From Drosophila miranda (taxonomy: Eukaryota; Arthropoda; Insecta; Diptera; Drosophilidae): a stretch of DNA of 64,000 bases. The notes beneath the pieces are model-generated. The model saw only the letters and a list, made by a program, of their open reading frames with translations. It did no database searches and was not told the origin of the DNA. How positions within the stretch are numbered: the first letter of the stretch is position 1; every line of letters begins with the position of its first letter. Below, in pieces: positions 43,914 to 55,491 of the stretch. Location: positions 23,123,515-23,187,514 of the forward strand of contig NW_022881603.1 of the NCBI RefSeq assembly GCF_003369915.1, written 5' to 3'. The position numbers were made by a program, and so were the translations under genes.

Positions 43914-45632
43914 TCAGCAATTATCCCATCCAGATGCTCTCACAAAGTTCGCTATCCTCCTGGGACATAGTTTGGACATCTCTGAGATGTCGTGTAGAAA
44001 GGCTGAGCCCAGGTGCTGTAGCCTTCTTCTGCTGAGAGCTGGGCAGGAGCAGAACAGATGTTCCACTGTCTCCTCCTCTTCCTCGTCTCTACAGTTGCGA
44101 CAAAAATCGTTATGTGGGGCCCCCAGCCTGTTAGCGTGGGTGCCTATTAGCCAGTGTCCCGTGAGGGAACGTGTGACTACGCTGCACCTTTTCCTGCTTA
44201 ACTTGAGGAGCTCGGAGGTGCGCTTCATGTCCATGGTCGGCCATGTTTGCCGAAGTGTGGGACATCGTGGCACTGTTTGCCACATATCGTTGTTTAGTCG
44301 CCTGTATTGCTCCCTTATAATGAGCTTACAAGTGGCCATTGGCATACAGATATCCTCCTTGTCTTGGAGAAGGGGGATTGTAGTGCCAGATCTGGCCAGC
44401 TCGTCCGCTATACAGTTGCCCTCGATGTCCCGGTGGCCCGGGACCCAAATCAGGCTAATAGCAAATTGCTGAGCCATCTCGTGCAGAGATTTGCGGCAGT
44501 CTGCCACGGTGGCCGAGTTCGAGGAAATCGCGCTTAGCGATTTGATCGCAGCCTGGCTGTCGCTATAAATGTTTAGCTTGGTTGCCGTGACGGCAGCCGC
44601 TTGTAGGCAGTCTAGAGCCTCCCTGATTGCTATGACTTCCGCTTGAAAGACACTGCAATGATCTGGGAGTCTGAAGGAATGCCTTATGCTTAGCTATTCA
44701 GAGTAGATTCCCCCTCCGACTCTGTCGTCCAGCTTTGATCCATCTGTGAAGATGTTTATGGCCCCATCTGGGCCTGGGATTCCCTCGAGCCATTCGTCTC
44801 TGTGAGGGATGATTGTGTCGAAGGGAGTGTCTGTGTACTCTCTTGGAACTTGGTAGTCTGTTTTTGAGGGGACGGTACTGCTATTATTTAATATGGCTGA
44901 GTGACCTATGCACTGTGTCACCCATTGATCTGAGTCTCTTAGACGTATTGCTGCTGCTTCTGCCCGTTCCTTTCCTGCGAGGTCAAGGCTCTGTAGGCAT
45001 AGGATGGCATTTAGCGCATCATTTGGGGTGGTGCGAAGAGCTCCGCTGATGCATAGGGCGGCAGTCCGCTGGACTTTGCCCAGTTGCTTGGTGATCGCCC
45101 TTTTTGATAGGGCCGGCCACCTCACCGTAACTCCGTAGAGTAGTATTGGTCTAACTATAGCTTGATATATCCATTGGACTATGCTTGGGATCATACCCCA
45201 TCTTAGCCCAATAGCTTTTTTGCATGTGTAGAGTGCAGTCATTGCCTTCTTCACTCTGTCTTTGACATTCAGGTTCCAGCTAAGCTTCTTGTCAATTACC
45301 AACCCTAAGTAACTGGCACTGTCGCTAAAGGAGAGCCTGCATCCTTGTAGTATTGGAGGGTTGAGGGGCGGGACCTTGTATTTATTTGTGAATAGTACAA
45401 GTTCCGTTTTTGAGGGATTTACTCCCAGACCGCGCGATTCTGTCCAATCCGACAGTTGCGCTAGCTTTGTGGACATTAAGTCGCACAGTGTTTGGGGGTA
45501 TTTCCCCGAGAAGATAATCGCAACGTCGTCCGCATAGGCCACGACATTGCAGCCCCCCCCTTCTAGGTCACATAGAATCTTGTTGACTGCTATGTTCCAC
45601 AGAAGAGGAGACAGGACACCACCTTGCGGGGT
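43914..45632 (-). pseudogene. LOA LINE ORF2 C-terminal half: RT, RNase H and zinc-finger tail, one stop
   Basis: One frame runs from 45632 to 43914. RT motifs TPQGGVLSPLLWN, catalytic A-Y-A-D-D-V-A-I-I and thumb (S-W-N-L-N-V-K). RNase H motifs F-T-D-G-S-K, the E of F-Q-A-E-V, Y-S-D-S-Q-A and the W-V-P-G-H-R-D-I-E-G end. A C-terminal C-R-N-C...H-L-F-C-S-C zinc pattern follows. A TAG at 44694-44696, right after G-G-G-I-Y-S-E in RNase H, is the only break. Confidence 0.85.
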
Positions 45633-45903
45633 GTAGGTTAGGAGAGTATTCAATTTTAGATATTCCCGTGATATTTTTGAAACGTTATCAACTGATGATT
45701 TTATTGTTGCGCTGTGGAACAAAATAAGCTCAATCTTACACTACAATATTTTGCTTGACATCAAAATGCTGCGTAAGAATAAATGCTTGTGCGAGGCAAT
45801 GATATAGGTTAATTATACAAAAGTACTATCAAGATTTAGAAAAAGTAGCGTAGTATTCCGGCATGGCTGCTGGGGAGCAGACCAGAGAAAGCCTGGCTTC
45901 CAG
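45633..45903. other. Flank between LOA LINE and LITAF gene 5; no gene
   Basis: AT-rich single-copy DNA. A minus frame that runs on from the LINE RT to 45722 is an accidental extension into flanking DNA. Confidence 0.4.
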
Positions 45904-46198
45904 TCAACGCTCGTAGGATCCAATGTAGGCATTGCAGGAGGGGCAGAAGTGTGCCGTGTTGCGAGCACATTCCGTGCAGTACAGGCAGCACGCGCAGGGA
46001 AAGAGGCTAATAGAGAATGAAGAGAATTGGGCTTAATGGATTGCGGTATTTGTTCGATCCCACTTACCAGGTCAGGCACATGATCAGCGCTATTAAGTGC
46101 GTCTTGGTCGAGGCCTTTGGCTCGGTGCGCGTTGTCACGTTCTGGTGGCAGCTGGGGCAGATCAGGTTGCTGGGCTCTGGACCGACGGGTGAGGACAT
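45904..46198 (-). CDS. LITAF-domain gene 5, intact short form
   Basis: Two exons, 46198-46068 and 46006-45904, with a 61-bp intron (GTAAGT...TTAG), giving 77 residues. MSSPVGPEPSNLI leads directly into C14-P-S-C17, T-K-T-H-L-I-A-L-I-M-C-L-T, the hydrophobic C-L-F-P-C-A-C-C-L-Y-C, and H63-F-C-P-S-C68 with I-G-S-Y-E-R at the end. This is essentially a bare LITAF zinc/membrane-hairpin domain with almost no proline-rich N-terminus. Expected role: palmitoylated or membrane-inserted adaptor on late endosomes. No lesion. Confidence 0.88.
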
Positions 46199-47435
46199 GA
46201 TGCTGATGATACTGCTGCAAAAAGCTCAGGCAGACCCACCTGATTATCGATTGCTGCACCGACCTTGAGTACCGTGGGGAAAACTACTGGTTCGCGTGCA
46301 AGTGGAATTGGACATGAAACATGAATTAATTTCGGAATTCCACAGAGACCCTCTATAGCACCCGGTGGAGATTATAATTGCATAGAAGCGACACATGCAT
46401 ACAAGTTGCGCGCGACCTTATCTCTATCAATTTCGTGTTGAAATTTACTCGAAAACTTTTCAGCGCCAGTCGACTTCCTCTGATGTCATCCATCCACTTG
46501 CCGCAAGAGACCGACCAGGGACCCTTCCATCTCCTCTGATGTCAGATGGCGGAGCAAACTCGAAAGTATGGTTTGGATGCCGTCATTCTCTTCAGTGCTC
46601 CTCATCTCCATTGCTACTCTTTCTAAGCAATCACCACGGACAAGACGGCACTAGTACCTTGCCAATTTTGTTTGCCCTCCCTCCCAAAGTCAACAAAAAA
46701 ATATATTTATATTCAGACTCGGCCCGACGTTAGTATCATCATTAGGCCAAGGGTGTGTCCAGCCACAATGCTTACCGCCCTCACAATCTCTTCACATGAA
46801 CAGGCAGGCCTATGCGTGTCTTGGTTCAGTTACTCCTGGCGGATCGAGGAACAATGCTTTGAATTGTGGCCGGGGCGACACCTCAAGACAAACCATACCT
46901 AATCTATTGTACAAAGCACTGAACTCTGGTTGAGATATTGACACAGATTCTAAAGGTATCGTATATACTCACAAGCTTATAGGTGTCTTATCAATCACTC
47001 AAGAAGAAATTTGCGGAATAATCCGAATTCAGTTGCCGCCAAAATGGAAATGATTTCAAATTCGCAAGTGGAAAACCGGGACCCGCACATGGCCAACACG
47101 AATGACAATCGGTAGTAGCCGGCAGAACGCCACATGTTGCAGCAGCAATGTTGCCCAGTAAAAAACAATAGAAAACGCAATTAGTTTTATGGGATTTCCC
47201 GGAATCCGCTTCGCTTGCAAAGCCTTTATTTTTTCGCTTACTGTAAGCAGAAATATGAATCTGTTTATTTCCATCTTCATCGAGTATGTTTTGTGTGGGT
47301 TATTGTATGATCAAATGTCTTTATGTATATATGTACATATGTACGTATATATGTATGTTTATGATTATGTTAGTATGCATGTACATATGTTGGTACACAC
47401 ACATGTCGATTGTGTGCAAATGTTCACTGGGTGCC
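46199..47435. other. Interval without a firm gene; possible decayed LITAF relic
   Basis: 1.2 kb. A minus donor-like GGCG|GTAAGC at about 46769-46778 preceded by a T-H-rich frame, and a Cys-rich frame at about 47075-47160 (H-C-C-C-N), hint at a decayed LITAF copy, but zinc knuckles cannot be aligned. 47320-47400 is an ATGTACATATGT-type repeat. Confidence 0.3.
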
Positions 47436-47911
47436 TTAGAACGAGCCCAGGCAGGCGTTGCAGTTGGGGCAGAATTGACTGGTCTTGTAGCAGCAGTTGC
47501 AGCAGCAGGGCACGCAGACGCAGGGCCAGCACCTAACGGACAATTTATTTATTCAGCGCGATCGACGATTACTCATCATATACATATGTATACTTACAGG
47601 AAAAGGCAGAGCAGAGCTGCCAGGCAATAGGTTTTGCCCGTGGGATGGAAATCGGTGCGCACTCGTATACGGGATTTGCACTGGGGGCAGACCATGCCCT
47701 GCCCGTGGCTATCAACTACAACAGTAGTGGTGTGGTGGACCACCTGAGGATGTGCAACCTGAAGCGGTGGAACCTGGGGAGGTGGCTGCAGCGGCGGATA
47801 GTTTGCCTGTGGAGCATATTGTGGTGCATACTGATTCATTTCAGTATGCGGTGGAGCCGATGCCTCGTCCATGTAAGCCGGTGGTGATCCCAGTTTGCTG
47901 TAATCTGCCAT
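47436..47911 (-). CDS. LITAF-domain gene 6, intact
   Basis: Exons 47911-47598 and 47532-47436, 65-bp intron, 136 residues. MADYSKLGSPPAYMDEASAP start with the P-P-A-Y motif, a Pro/Gln-rich segment (28-57), H-H-T-T-T-V-V-V, C75-P-Q-C78, T-G-K-T-Y-C-L-A-A-L-L-C, then an unusually Cys-rich hairpin (106-119: ten Cys/Trp/Pro-spaced residues) and C126-P-N-C129 with C-L-G-S-F. The Cys density in the hairpin suggests heavy S-acylation. Minus strand, head-to-head with fandango, but an 8.6-kb LTR element now lies between them. Confidence 0.9.
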
Positions 47912-48137
47912 ATCTGTTCGGATAGCTTGGATGTATACTCGAAGTGTTTTCCAGAGAGCACTTTACTCGAAAGAACTGTAAAAGCTCGCAAACTGTCTAC
48001 CTACTGTAAAGTGCAAGCGATAACGAAGTGTCTTCTTCTTCATGAATGCAAAACCCACTGCGGAAAAGAGCTCAAAACGTACTGAAAATAAAATCGAAAG
48101 TTGAAACGAATGCGCAGTCGTGTTCGGCTATTTGTGA

Positions 48138-48145
48138 TATCGATA
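48138..48145. promoter_or_regulatory. DRE-like TATCGATA
   Basis: Perfect 8-bp DRE core 227 bp upstream of the LITAF gene 6 ATG and 83 bp from the LTR start. Typical of fly housekeeping promoters, so it may have served LITAF 6, or fandango before the insertion. Confidence 0.4.
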
Positions 48146-48227
48146 GGTCTATCGGCAGAGATGTGTGTGCTAATATATCGCTTGGGTTTCATTTTGCAGA
48201 GCTTTCAGCAACTAAAAATATAATATG

Positions 48228-49604
48228 TGTTACGAACCTTTGTTTTCTTCGTGGCAAGGCCGGCTAGCCAGTCATCCCAGGGCTGGGTACTTCCCAAGCC
48301 CTCAGGTCGCACAATATACCAACTAATTGGACATCTCGAACAAATTGAAACAACAAAAGTAACCGACAAAAAAAAACTGCAAACGTACTCTACTTGACAA
48401 ACATCATTACAGTAACTTCCTTCAACACAGACGTGGACCAGGTCGAGGTGTCGATGTTTTTACCCCTGACGTACCCTCCCTACCTGAGATCTGAATAACA
48501 ACGTTTTGGATCTCCCTGCCATGTGCAGCAGCCTTACCCTCTCGTTGCTGTGGCTCCTCTTCCCCCATATGAAACGCTTACCAATTCATTTTCTTCGTTA
48601 TAATTTTCACTTCAATTTCCTACTTTTACACGGTATCATCGCTACACTAAGCCTGCCTATTCATTCCCCCTTCATCTTATCATTACGGGCGGTTAATAAA
48701 TAAATAGATAAATAGGAATAATTAATATAATAAATATAAATAAGTTACATATATAAATAGATATGGACGGACTTAAATTAGGGGATTAACATATACATAT
48801 AAATGGAGACGTCTAACAAAAATAAATAATGGGAGTAAATATGTTGATTGATGATTTTTTTTCTCTCCCTAAATGGTCGAGGGACCCGCACTACGTGGCC
48901 AGGATAGTTTCTTCGAGACCAGCAAACCCCACCCAGGATGGCGGAGCTGTGACCTATTCCCTATGGATTTGCCAACAAAAAGAATAAATTTGGGGTTTCT
49001 TTACTCCCCTTTGGAGCGGACTCACTCTTGTGCTTTTTGGGTCTACTTTCCGTCCCGCTGGTCAGCTCTAAAGTTCCTGGTGTTTCACTGATCTTGATCT
49101 CCTGGAATCACAGATTTATTTATCTTTTATCGGGTGATGGCCACTACTCCATCCTCATCCCACTCACTTTTTCTTTCAAAACTAAAAAATCACGTCACTT
49201 TCTCCGTCAACCGGCGCGCATTCTCCTCCGTTGCGGGAAATTTTTACTCTGACCCCCTCTTGGCTTAGCTGCTCTGTTTAATGCTCCCGGGCCGCTGATC
49301 CCATCGCTCTCTCTTCTATCGCCCTTGAACTAGGTTCAAGGGCATGGCCTGATTCGGGCTGCTGGCGGCTCTGTTTCTTTGGGGTGTGGGTGAGTTGGCT
49401 TCGGGACTCCGTTATGGGATGAAATCGGAAATCTTCTCTCATAACGGCTCCGGAGAGCGCGCGGAACTCTCACTCTCCAGGACCAGGTGGCGCCACTCCT
49501 GCTAACCGTTTCCCCTTAAATTTTGGCCTTGCCACTATGTTCGAACTTCTTTCCTCCTCACCGCTTCTATGGGATATCACCTATCGATATCTTCGCATGC
49601 AACA
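48228..49604 (-). repeat. LTR (minus-sense 3' LTR) of Osvaldo-like copy 2
   Basis: 1377 bp, TGTTACGAACC to GCATGCAACA. Contains a DRE-like 'ctatcgatatc' near its right end. Confidence 0.9.
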
Positions 49605-49797
49605 CCTAGCGAAAATTCGAGCCGCGGAGAATTATTCGCAAACATCGAAGAGTTACACGTTTCCCTAAAACTGCTGGCCTTCCCGGACATTATGGTGCCT
49701 AGGATCTTGCAGCGCCCAACGTAGGCTTACACCCACTGATCGGATATTCCCTACGTGAGTGCGTTTCCCATGTTTCTGACTCAGTCTGAAGTTTTCG

Positions 49798-52700
49798 CTA
49801 CAATTTTAGGTCTTTGGCGTAAAAAATCCCCACCGGCCTCACCGACAGATCCTCCAGCTCGTATGCCTTATTCCCTACTGGACGTACGACTCTGCATTTT
49901 AGGAATTTCCGGGCGAACTTGGCGTTGTAGCTTCTGCCAAAGTCGCTGAGGGTGAAGTTGCGCCTGTAGACTTCTTGGCCAGGTCTGGCGAAAAAGACTC
50001 GGGCCAGTTTGTTGTAACGCTGGCTGCTCCGCTCATACGCTTGGTGTAGGCTGCGTTTAATTTGCTCGCGAATGAGGTGTCGCTTATCCGCGGGATCTAA
50101 TGCGTGCACTTCATGTTCCGTCAAAGACTGCAGCTTCCTCGCCAGCTTATAGCAGTTCCCATTCAGAAACATCTGTTGTCCAAATACATCGAAAACGGCG
50201 TTACGCCAGTGGCTTCGTGCACCGAGTCACGGATTGACAGTTCGATCTCCGGTAGGTAGATGTCCCAGTCTCTGTGATCCTTCTCCAAATGTGTCCTTAT
50301 TGCAGCGAGTATCGTCCGATTTACTCTCTCGGCTGCATTGCTTTGCGGCGAGTAGACTGCTGTGCGCATGTGTCGGATCCCGAAGCCGCTGACCATGTCC
50401 ATGAACGTCTTCGACAGGAACTGCTTTCCGTTGTCGGAGTGGATCACCACTGGCACCCCGAATTTGTAGAAGACCTCTTGCACCAGGAATTGAACGACGT
50501 TCGCAGCGGTCGCCTCTCTCATCGCCTTCAAGAAGGTACATTTTGAAAAGTGGTCTACGACGACGAAAATCCAGGCCTGTCCCCTTTTTGACCTGGGATA
50601 CTTTCCCAGGAAGTCTATGTAGATCTTTTGGAATGGCCTCTCCGTGACCACTTTCTGACCGATCCCGACTTGGCTACGGTAATTGGGAGCTTTGGATTCC
50701 TTGCATTCGGTGCAGCTTCGGACGTATTCCCACACTTGTGCCGTCATCGCCGGCCAGTAGTAGTGCCTTTTTAACCTATGCAAGGTCTTCTTCATTCCAC
50801 CGTGTCCAGCTGTGTGGTCTTCGTGGGCCTTCGCGATGAGGGTTTTCGTCAGTGACGCGGGAATCCATAATTTGCACATGGAACCTTCCACTTGGTCGTC
50901 GATTTTCGCGAAGGCCATTCGCTTGAATACCAGGTCCCCGTCTATTCGCAGGTCAGGCAATAATTCTTTGTTCCTGCAGATTTCTTCTTTCAACTCCTGG
51001 TATTCCGTTGATTTGAATTCGGTCGTCTGGAATCCGAGGATTTCCGCTGGGTCTAGGACCACCTCCTCGATGCAGCGCGATAGTGTATCCGCCACTATAT
51101 TTTCGACTCCCTTGCTGTGTTCGATTTCAAAGTCGAACCTCTGCAGCCGCAATGACCATCTCGCTAGACGCCCATTCAGGTCCTTGAGTGACATTAGCCA
51201 TTTAAGGCTGGCGTGGTCAGTGATTACCGTGAACGCCATCAATTCCACATATGGCCTGAATCTTTCAATCGCCAATACCGCAGCTAAGCATTCTTTCTCC
51301 GTTACCGAATAATTTATTTGATGTTTGTTCAGCTTGGAAGAAAAGAATGCCACTGGGCGCTCCGCTTTGTCATCATCCAGCTGAAAAAGCACTGCTCCCA
51401 CTCAAAAATTTGAGGCGTCGCACTGGATGTAGAAATGACGTTTAAAGTCGGCATGGACTAATACAGGAGACGTGGTGAGCACCTTTTTCAGGGATTCTAT
51501 GGCCGCCCTCGCTTCCGTTGGCAAGGAAAACTTTCCGCGCGGATGCTTCTTCAGAGCATCTGTTAACGGTACCGCGATGGTGGCGAAGTCCTTGATGAAG
51601 CGCCTATACCACCCTGCGGTTCCTATAAAGCTCCGTAGCTCCTTCACTGAACTCGGGATCGGGATCTTTTGTATAGCCACAACCCTATCGGGATCCATTT
51701 GGAGCGTGCCGCCTCCGATGATAAACCCCAGGTATTTCAGCGACTTAAAGCAGAATTTGGATTTTTTTTAGACCTATCGTCAAATTCGCTCTTTTCATGC
51801 ACTGGGCCACCAATCGAAGATATCGCAGATGCGTCTGGAAATCCGCAGCTATCACCAAAAGATCGTCCAAATAAACGAAAACGTTTGATCTGAGCTGAGT
51901 CGGGATTACCTTATCCATCACTCTGCATAACCTCTGGGCAGCGTTACACAGACCGAAGGGCATCATCACGAATTGATACAGCGGACGGCCTGCAACTGTA
52001 AATGCGGTGCACTTCCGGCTTTCTGGGTCCAATTTAATTTGCCAGAATGCGAATTTGAGGTTGACGCTGGAAATGTAATATGTCTGGTCAATCCTGGATA
52101 GTATACCCTCGATGCTAGGAAGAGGGTAATCATCTTTTACGGTGAGCTGATTCAGTTTCCGCGCGTCCAAACAGAATCTATTTTTGTTTGGCTTTCGCAC
52201 CACCGTCGTCCGATTGCTCCATGGACTATTGCTTACCTCGATCACTCCTAGTTCCAGCATTTTATCCACCTCGGTCCAGATGACCTCCTGCATTACTGGG
52301 GATTGAGGCCGATCTTTAAATGGTTCTGCGCCCTCGATCAACTGGATCCGATGCTGCTCTACCGTCGTTGTTCCTAATCCGGCATCCTCATAGGTCAGAA
52401 ACTCCTTTTTTACCTTCTCCGGCTCTTCGGTTTCCGTGTCTTCCAGGGTCCAAGCTTCCACATCCATGTCCTCCTGGCGATGTTCGGCGTACTGGCTGAT
52501 TTGTGACATTTGGGTCTCGCCTACTTGGGCCTCCCCGGATCTACTGGGCTCTTCTCCGAGGACTGTGGGAGCCAGCGCGAAGGATCTCCAGAAATCAGTA
52601 CCCAAGTACATGGCTTGCTCTAGGTACGGGCATACGTAAAACAAGATCTCTTTATTCATTCCGTTATATCCTACGCAGAGTTTGGTATTGCCGATTATGG

Positions 52701-53322
52701 ACCTGTCTTCTCCAGAGGCTGTCTTGATGATCGAGACATAATTGTCCATTTCCACCTCGAGGTCGGCAAGGAGTTCACGGCTGCCCTTTCCTAAGACACT
52801 AACGGATGCCCCAGTATCTAGGAGTCCAGCAATCCGATGTCCTCTTATCTGCACTTCGGCAAACACTCTGGGATCGCGTCCTGCTCCTCGTCTGACTGCC
52901 TCGGCCACCTCTTTGCGAGTCTGTCGCCTTTCCTTAATTCTGGAACGGGCCTTTTGGAGTCTACGACTGACACCGCGCATCCCCTCCAGCTGCCTGTCAT
53001 CGAAGATCTGGTTTCGAATTTGTATGTATCTCCTCATCCTCTCTTCGGCCGGTATGAACTTCAAACTATTTTTAATAAATTTATTCGGGTTATTATTCTT
53101 AATTTCTATATTGATTAGTGGACCATCGTTCATTTCTTCGCGGGCTTCTGTCCCGAGCGCTGATCTCCCGCTTTCATCATGCCCGCTCGTGCGTTTCCCG
53201 AGCAATTTGGACACGTTGGAGTAAACATTTCTGGCTTTCCGCAGCGGTAACAGAATATTTTGCGTTCCTTCGCCACGCAGTCTCGGAACCCGTGGTCGAC
53301 CTGGCCGCAATTCCAGCAACAC
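49798..53322 (-). pseudogene. Osvaldo-like pol: protease, RT, RNase H, integrase; broken
   Basis: Minus-strand pol. 53322-51745 has protease L-L-D-T-G-A-S-V-S and RT with C-L-D-A-R-K-L-N, M-M-P-F-G-L-C-N and catalytic V-Y-L-D-D. An eight-T run (51762-51769) then shifts the frame. 51698-51402 is the RT connection; TGA at 51402-51404 follows C-D-A-S-N-F in RNase H. 51401-50163 has the integrase zinc module (H...H, C-T-E-C) and DDE core (I-D-F-L-G-K, H-S-D-N-G-K-Q-F, N-A-A-E-R-V-N). One base is missing near 50175. 50172-49798 is the integrase C-terminus. Catalytic residues are present in each piece. Confidence 0.88.
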
Positions 53323-54573
53323 AGCCTGGGTTTGTTCGCCAGGTGAGTTTCTTCTACTATCCTTGCTTCGTCTTCATCCAGAAACTCCGTTTCCGGCTCT
53401 AGCTCCTCCACTCGCTTCCCGGCTGATTGGAATTTCGGCGCAGGACGGAACGTCGACTTCTGCTCGCGTCCGCGAAAGTGGTACTCCACTTCCAGGCACT
53501 CTTCCCTCAGCTGCTCCACGTTTCGGACTCGGATCGCGTAAACGTAGCGGGCGATCTCGTCATCGAGTCCCTTCTTCAAGACTCGCACCATTTCGGACTC
53601 AACCAAAGGTGTGGTGAGTCTAGCTGCCAGCCTGCGCATCGCTCTAAAGTACTCTTCCACAGATTCGCCAGATTGTTGTCGTCGCTCATGCAAGGTGCGC
53701 CGCTCGAACTCGCCACCCACTGCTCGGAACCGGGACACCAACTCGTCCTTCAAATCCTCCATACTTCCGGAGGCCGTTCTCGGACAAATTGCCAATACCA
53801 CTCCGCCGCTTGTCCTTTGACGAGATGGTGAAAGTTGTCAAGGACCTCGTCCCACGACCGTCGGTTCTGCCTACGGAGGAACGAAGTCCTGCACCGTCAT
53901 CTTATTTGGGTCTCCATCTCCGTCGAAGTGGATTTCCCATTTGTCGACGCGTCCCATCTCGCTCCTCTCCAATCATCTCTCCTTTCAAATGGTGGCAGAT
54001 CTGTTGGACCTCCGCCGTCTCCTGATGTCTCCCGTCTCTGCCTTCCAGCACCTGGATCCAGGTCCGCATCGCCTATTCCTCGGCGCCAGTTCTGGCTCAA
54101 CCTCGCCGGCTTCCTTTAAGGCGACTGGGAATTCCATGCGTCATCGTCCTTTGACCTTTTGGGAATGCTCCCTGTGCTCGGCTTCTGCCTGAGGTGAGCT
54201 AGAGGCTGCTGATCGCCATTATTATCCTTGATTTCATTCTGGTCTCTTTCCAATCTCAGGTCTTGGATCAATTCCACGTTCTGGCGCAGAGGCGCCATCA
54301 CCTCTGTTATGGCCCCCATCAGCTCCATAAAGCCGCGACGGATCGACTCCTGAAGCGTCTTACTCAGGGTATCTGCCATGCTGCCTCTCCACGTCTCCTG
54401 TGCTTGCGCTATGGCGACATTTACTCCTGAGAGAATCTCGGACGGCAGTGCGTTCGATTGGCCTGGCAAATTCCAGCTGTCGTCTCCACGCCCTCAGCGC
54501 CCTGTGTGTCACCGCCTTGCATCTGTCCTTGGAGGTTACCTGGTGGAGGAGTCCTGCGGGTCATTTTCTGCTT
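53130..54573 (-). pseudogene. Osvaldo-like gag, frameshifted
   Basis: Minus-strand gag in several frames. N-terminal part 54573-54116 (with small indels near 54480), linker 54100-53897, capsid and zinc knuckles 53801-53130: helical L-H-E-R-R-Q-Q-S-G-E-S, then C-C-W-N-C-G...H...C and C-Y-R-C-G-K. The last 190 nt overlap pol, which lies in the -1 frame, so pol expression in the family probably uses -1 ribosomal frameshifting. Confidence 0.82.
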
Positions 54574-55476
54574 AGACCGCAAGTTGTACACGCTATCCTA
54601 TTTATTTTTTTATTCACTACAATTATCTATTCTTCTTTCAGAACAATCGCATAAACACTACCTATTACGCTAGCTCACTGATCTTCAGCACAAAAACACT
54701 TAATACGGCAAAACAATAATAAGGGGAAAGGAACCACAACTACTACTAGGGCCACCTCCGCACATGGTGTTCTACGTCTTTTCCTGTCCAACGTCTAGAA
54801 CTTTGCGAGCGCTGTTGACTAATTTTATCTTCCTTGGAAGATTAAGAGTCAAGCGCGCTCACTTCCCTACAGTCGCTGTTTCCGCCTACTTCCCTACTGA
54901 ATGTTCGTTGCGGGATGTTGTAGCTGCTCCGAGTGCAACGCGTGGCCGACTTCTGTCCCACGGGCCACTCAGAACAAAAATCTCATTGAGAATCTACCCT
55001 CCGACTGCATCCAGCGGTAAGCATGGGAAGCGAAAAACAGAAATCTTTCTGTCCATATCCTAACTTCGGGTATTTCTTTTTTCTTCTTCAGGCTCTCATT
55101 TTGCACACCAGGCACCGGGCCGGTTGCTAACTGGCTTGTGGATTCTTCTCTGCCAGTGCCAAACCAAAGCCCCTCTTGAGATTTCCCGCTTCCCGTTGTC
55201 AGATAAGTGCCGAATCATCAAACACAAAAAAAAACCTTTTACTTTGTGGATTTTCTTTGCATCCTCAGATCCCTCAGCGCCGTGCTTCTGTGAGCCAACT
55301 CGTCGAGTCCCTCACAGGCCACCGGAACACCGATGGACCGCAGATTGCAAAATACCACTCGAGATCTATCTTCTCTGCTGGATATTTATACTTTCTTCGA
55401 CGTCTGTGTGATTCGCATCCGTACTCTCCCTCTTTGATGGTAGAGCCAGGTCTGCGAGTCCACTTCCCTGTCTCAA

Positions 55477-55487
55477 GTTGGGCGCCA
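55477..55487 (-). promoter_or_regulatory. Primer binding site, tRNA-Lys type
   Basis: GTTGGGCGCCA on the plus strand equals the 3' end of fly tRNA-Lys; it lies four bases inside the LTR end. Complementarity stops after 11 bases. Confidence 0.65.
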
Positions 55488-55491
55488 TTAT

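Larger units (their letters stand above)
43789..45632 (-). mobile_element. LOA-clade LINE, 5'-truncated copy (RT, RNase H, 3' tail)
   Basis: Minus-strand 3' half of the LOA family seen at 1-3330. It starts (5' end) abruptly at 45632 in the RT motif T-P-Q-G-G and ends at 43789 in a (TAGGT)4 tail. TGTAGGTTAGG occurs on both sides (from 43787 and from 45631), a plausible target duplication of about 9-11 bp. Its first 52 bases equal positions 1-52. 5' truncation is the usual outcome of target-primed reverse transcription. Confidence 0.88.

Noticed and set aside
46760-47160. Possible seventh LITAF gene
   Set aside because: A donor-like site and Cys-rich frame exist, but neither knuckle can be aligned and frames are closed; at most a decayed relic.
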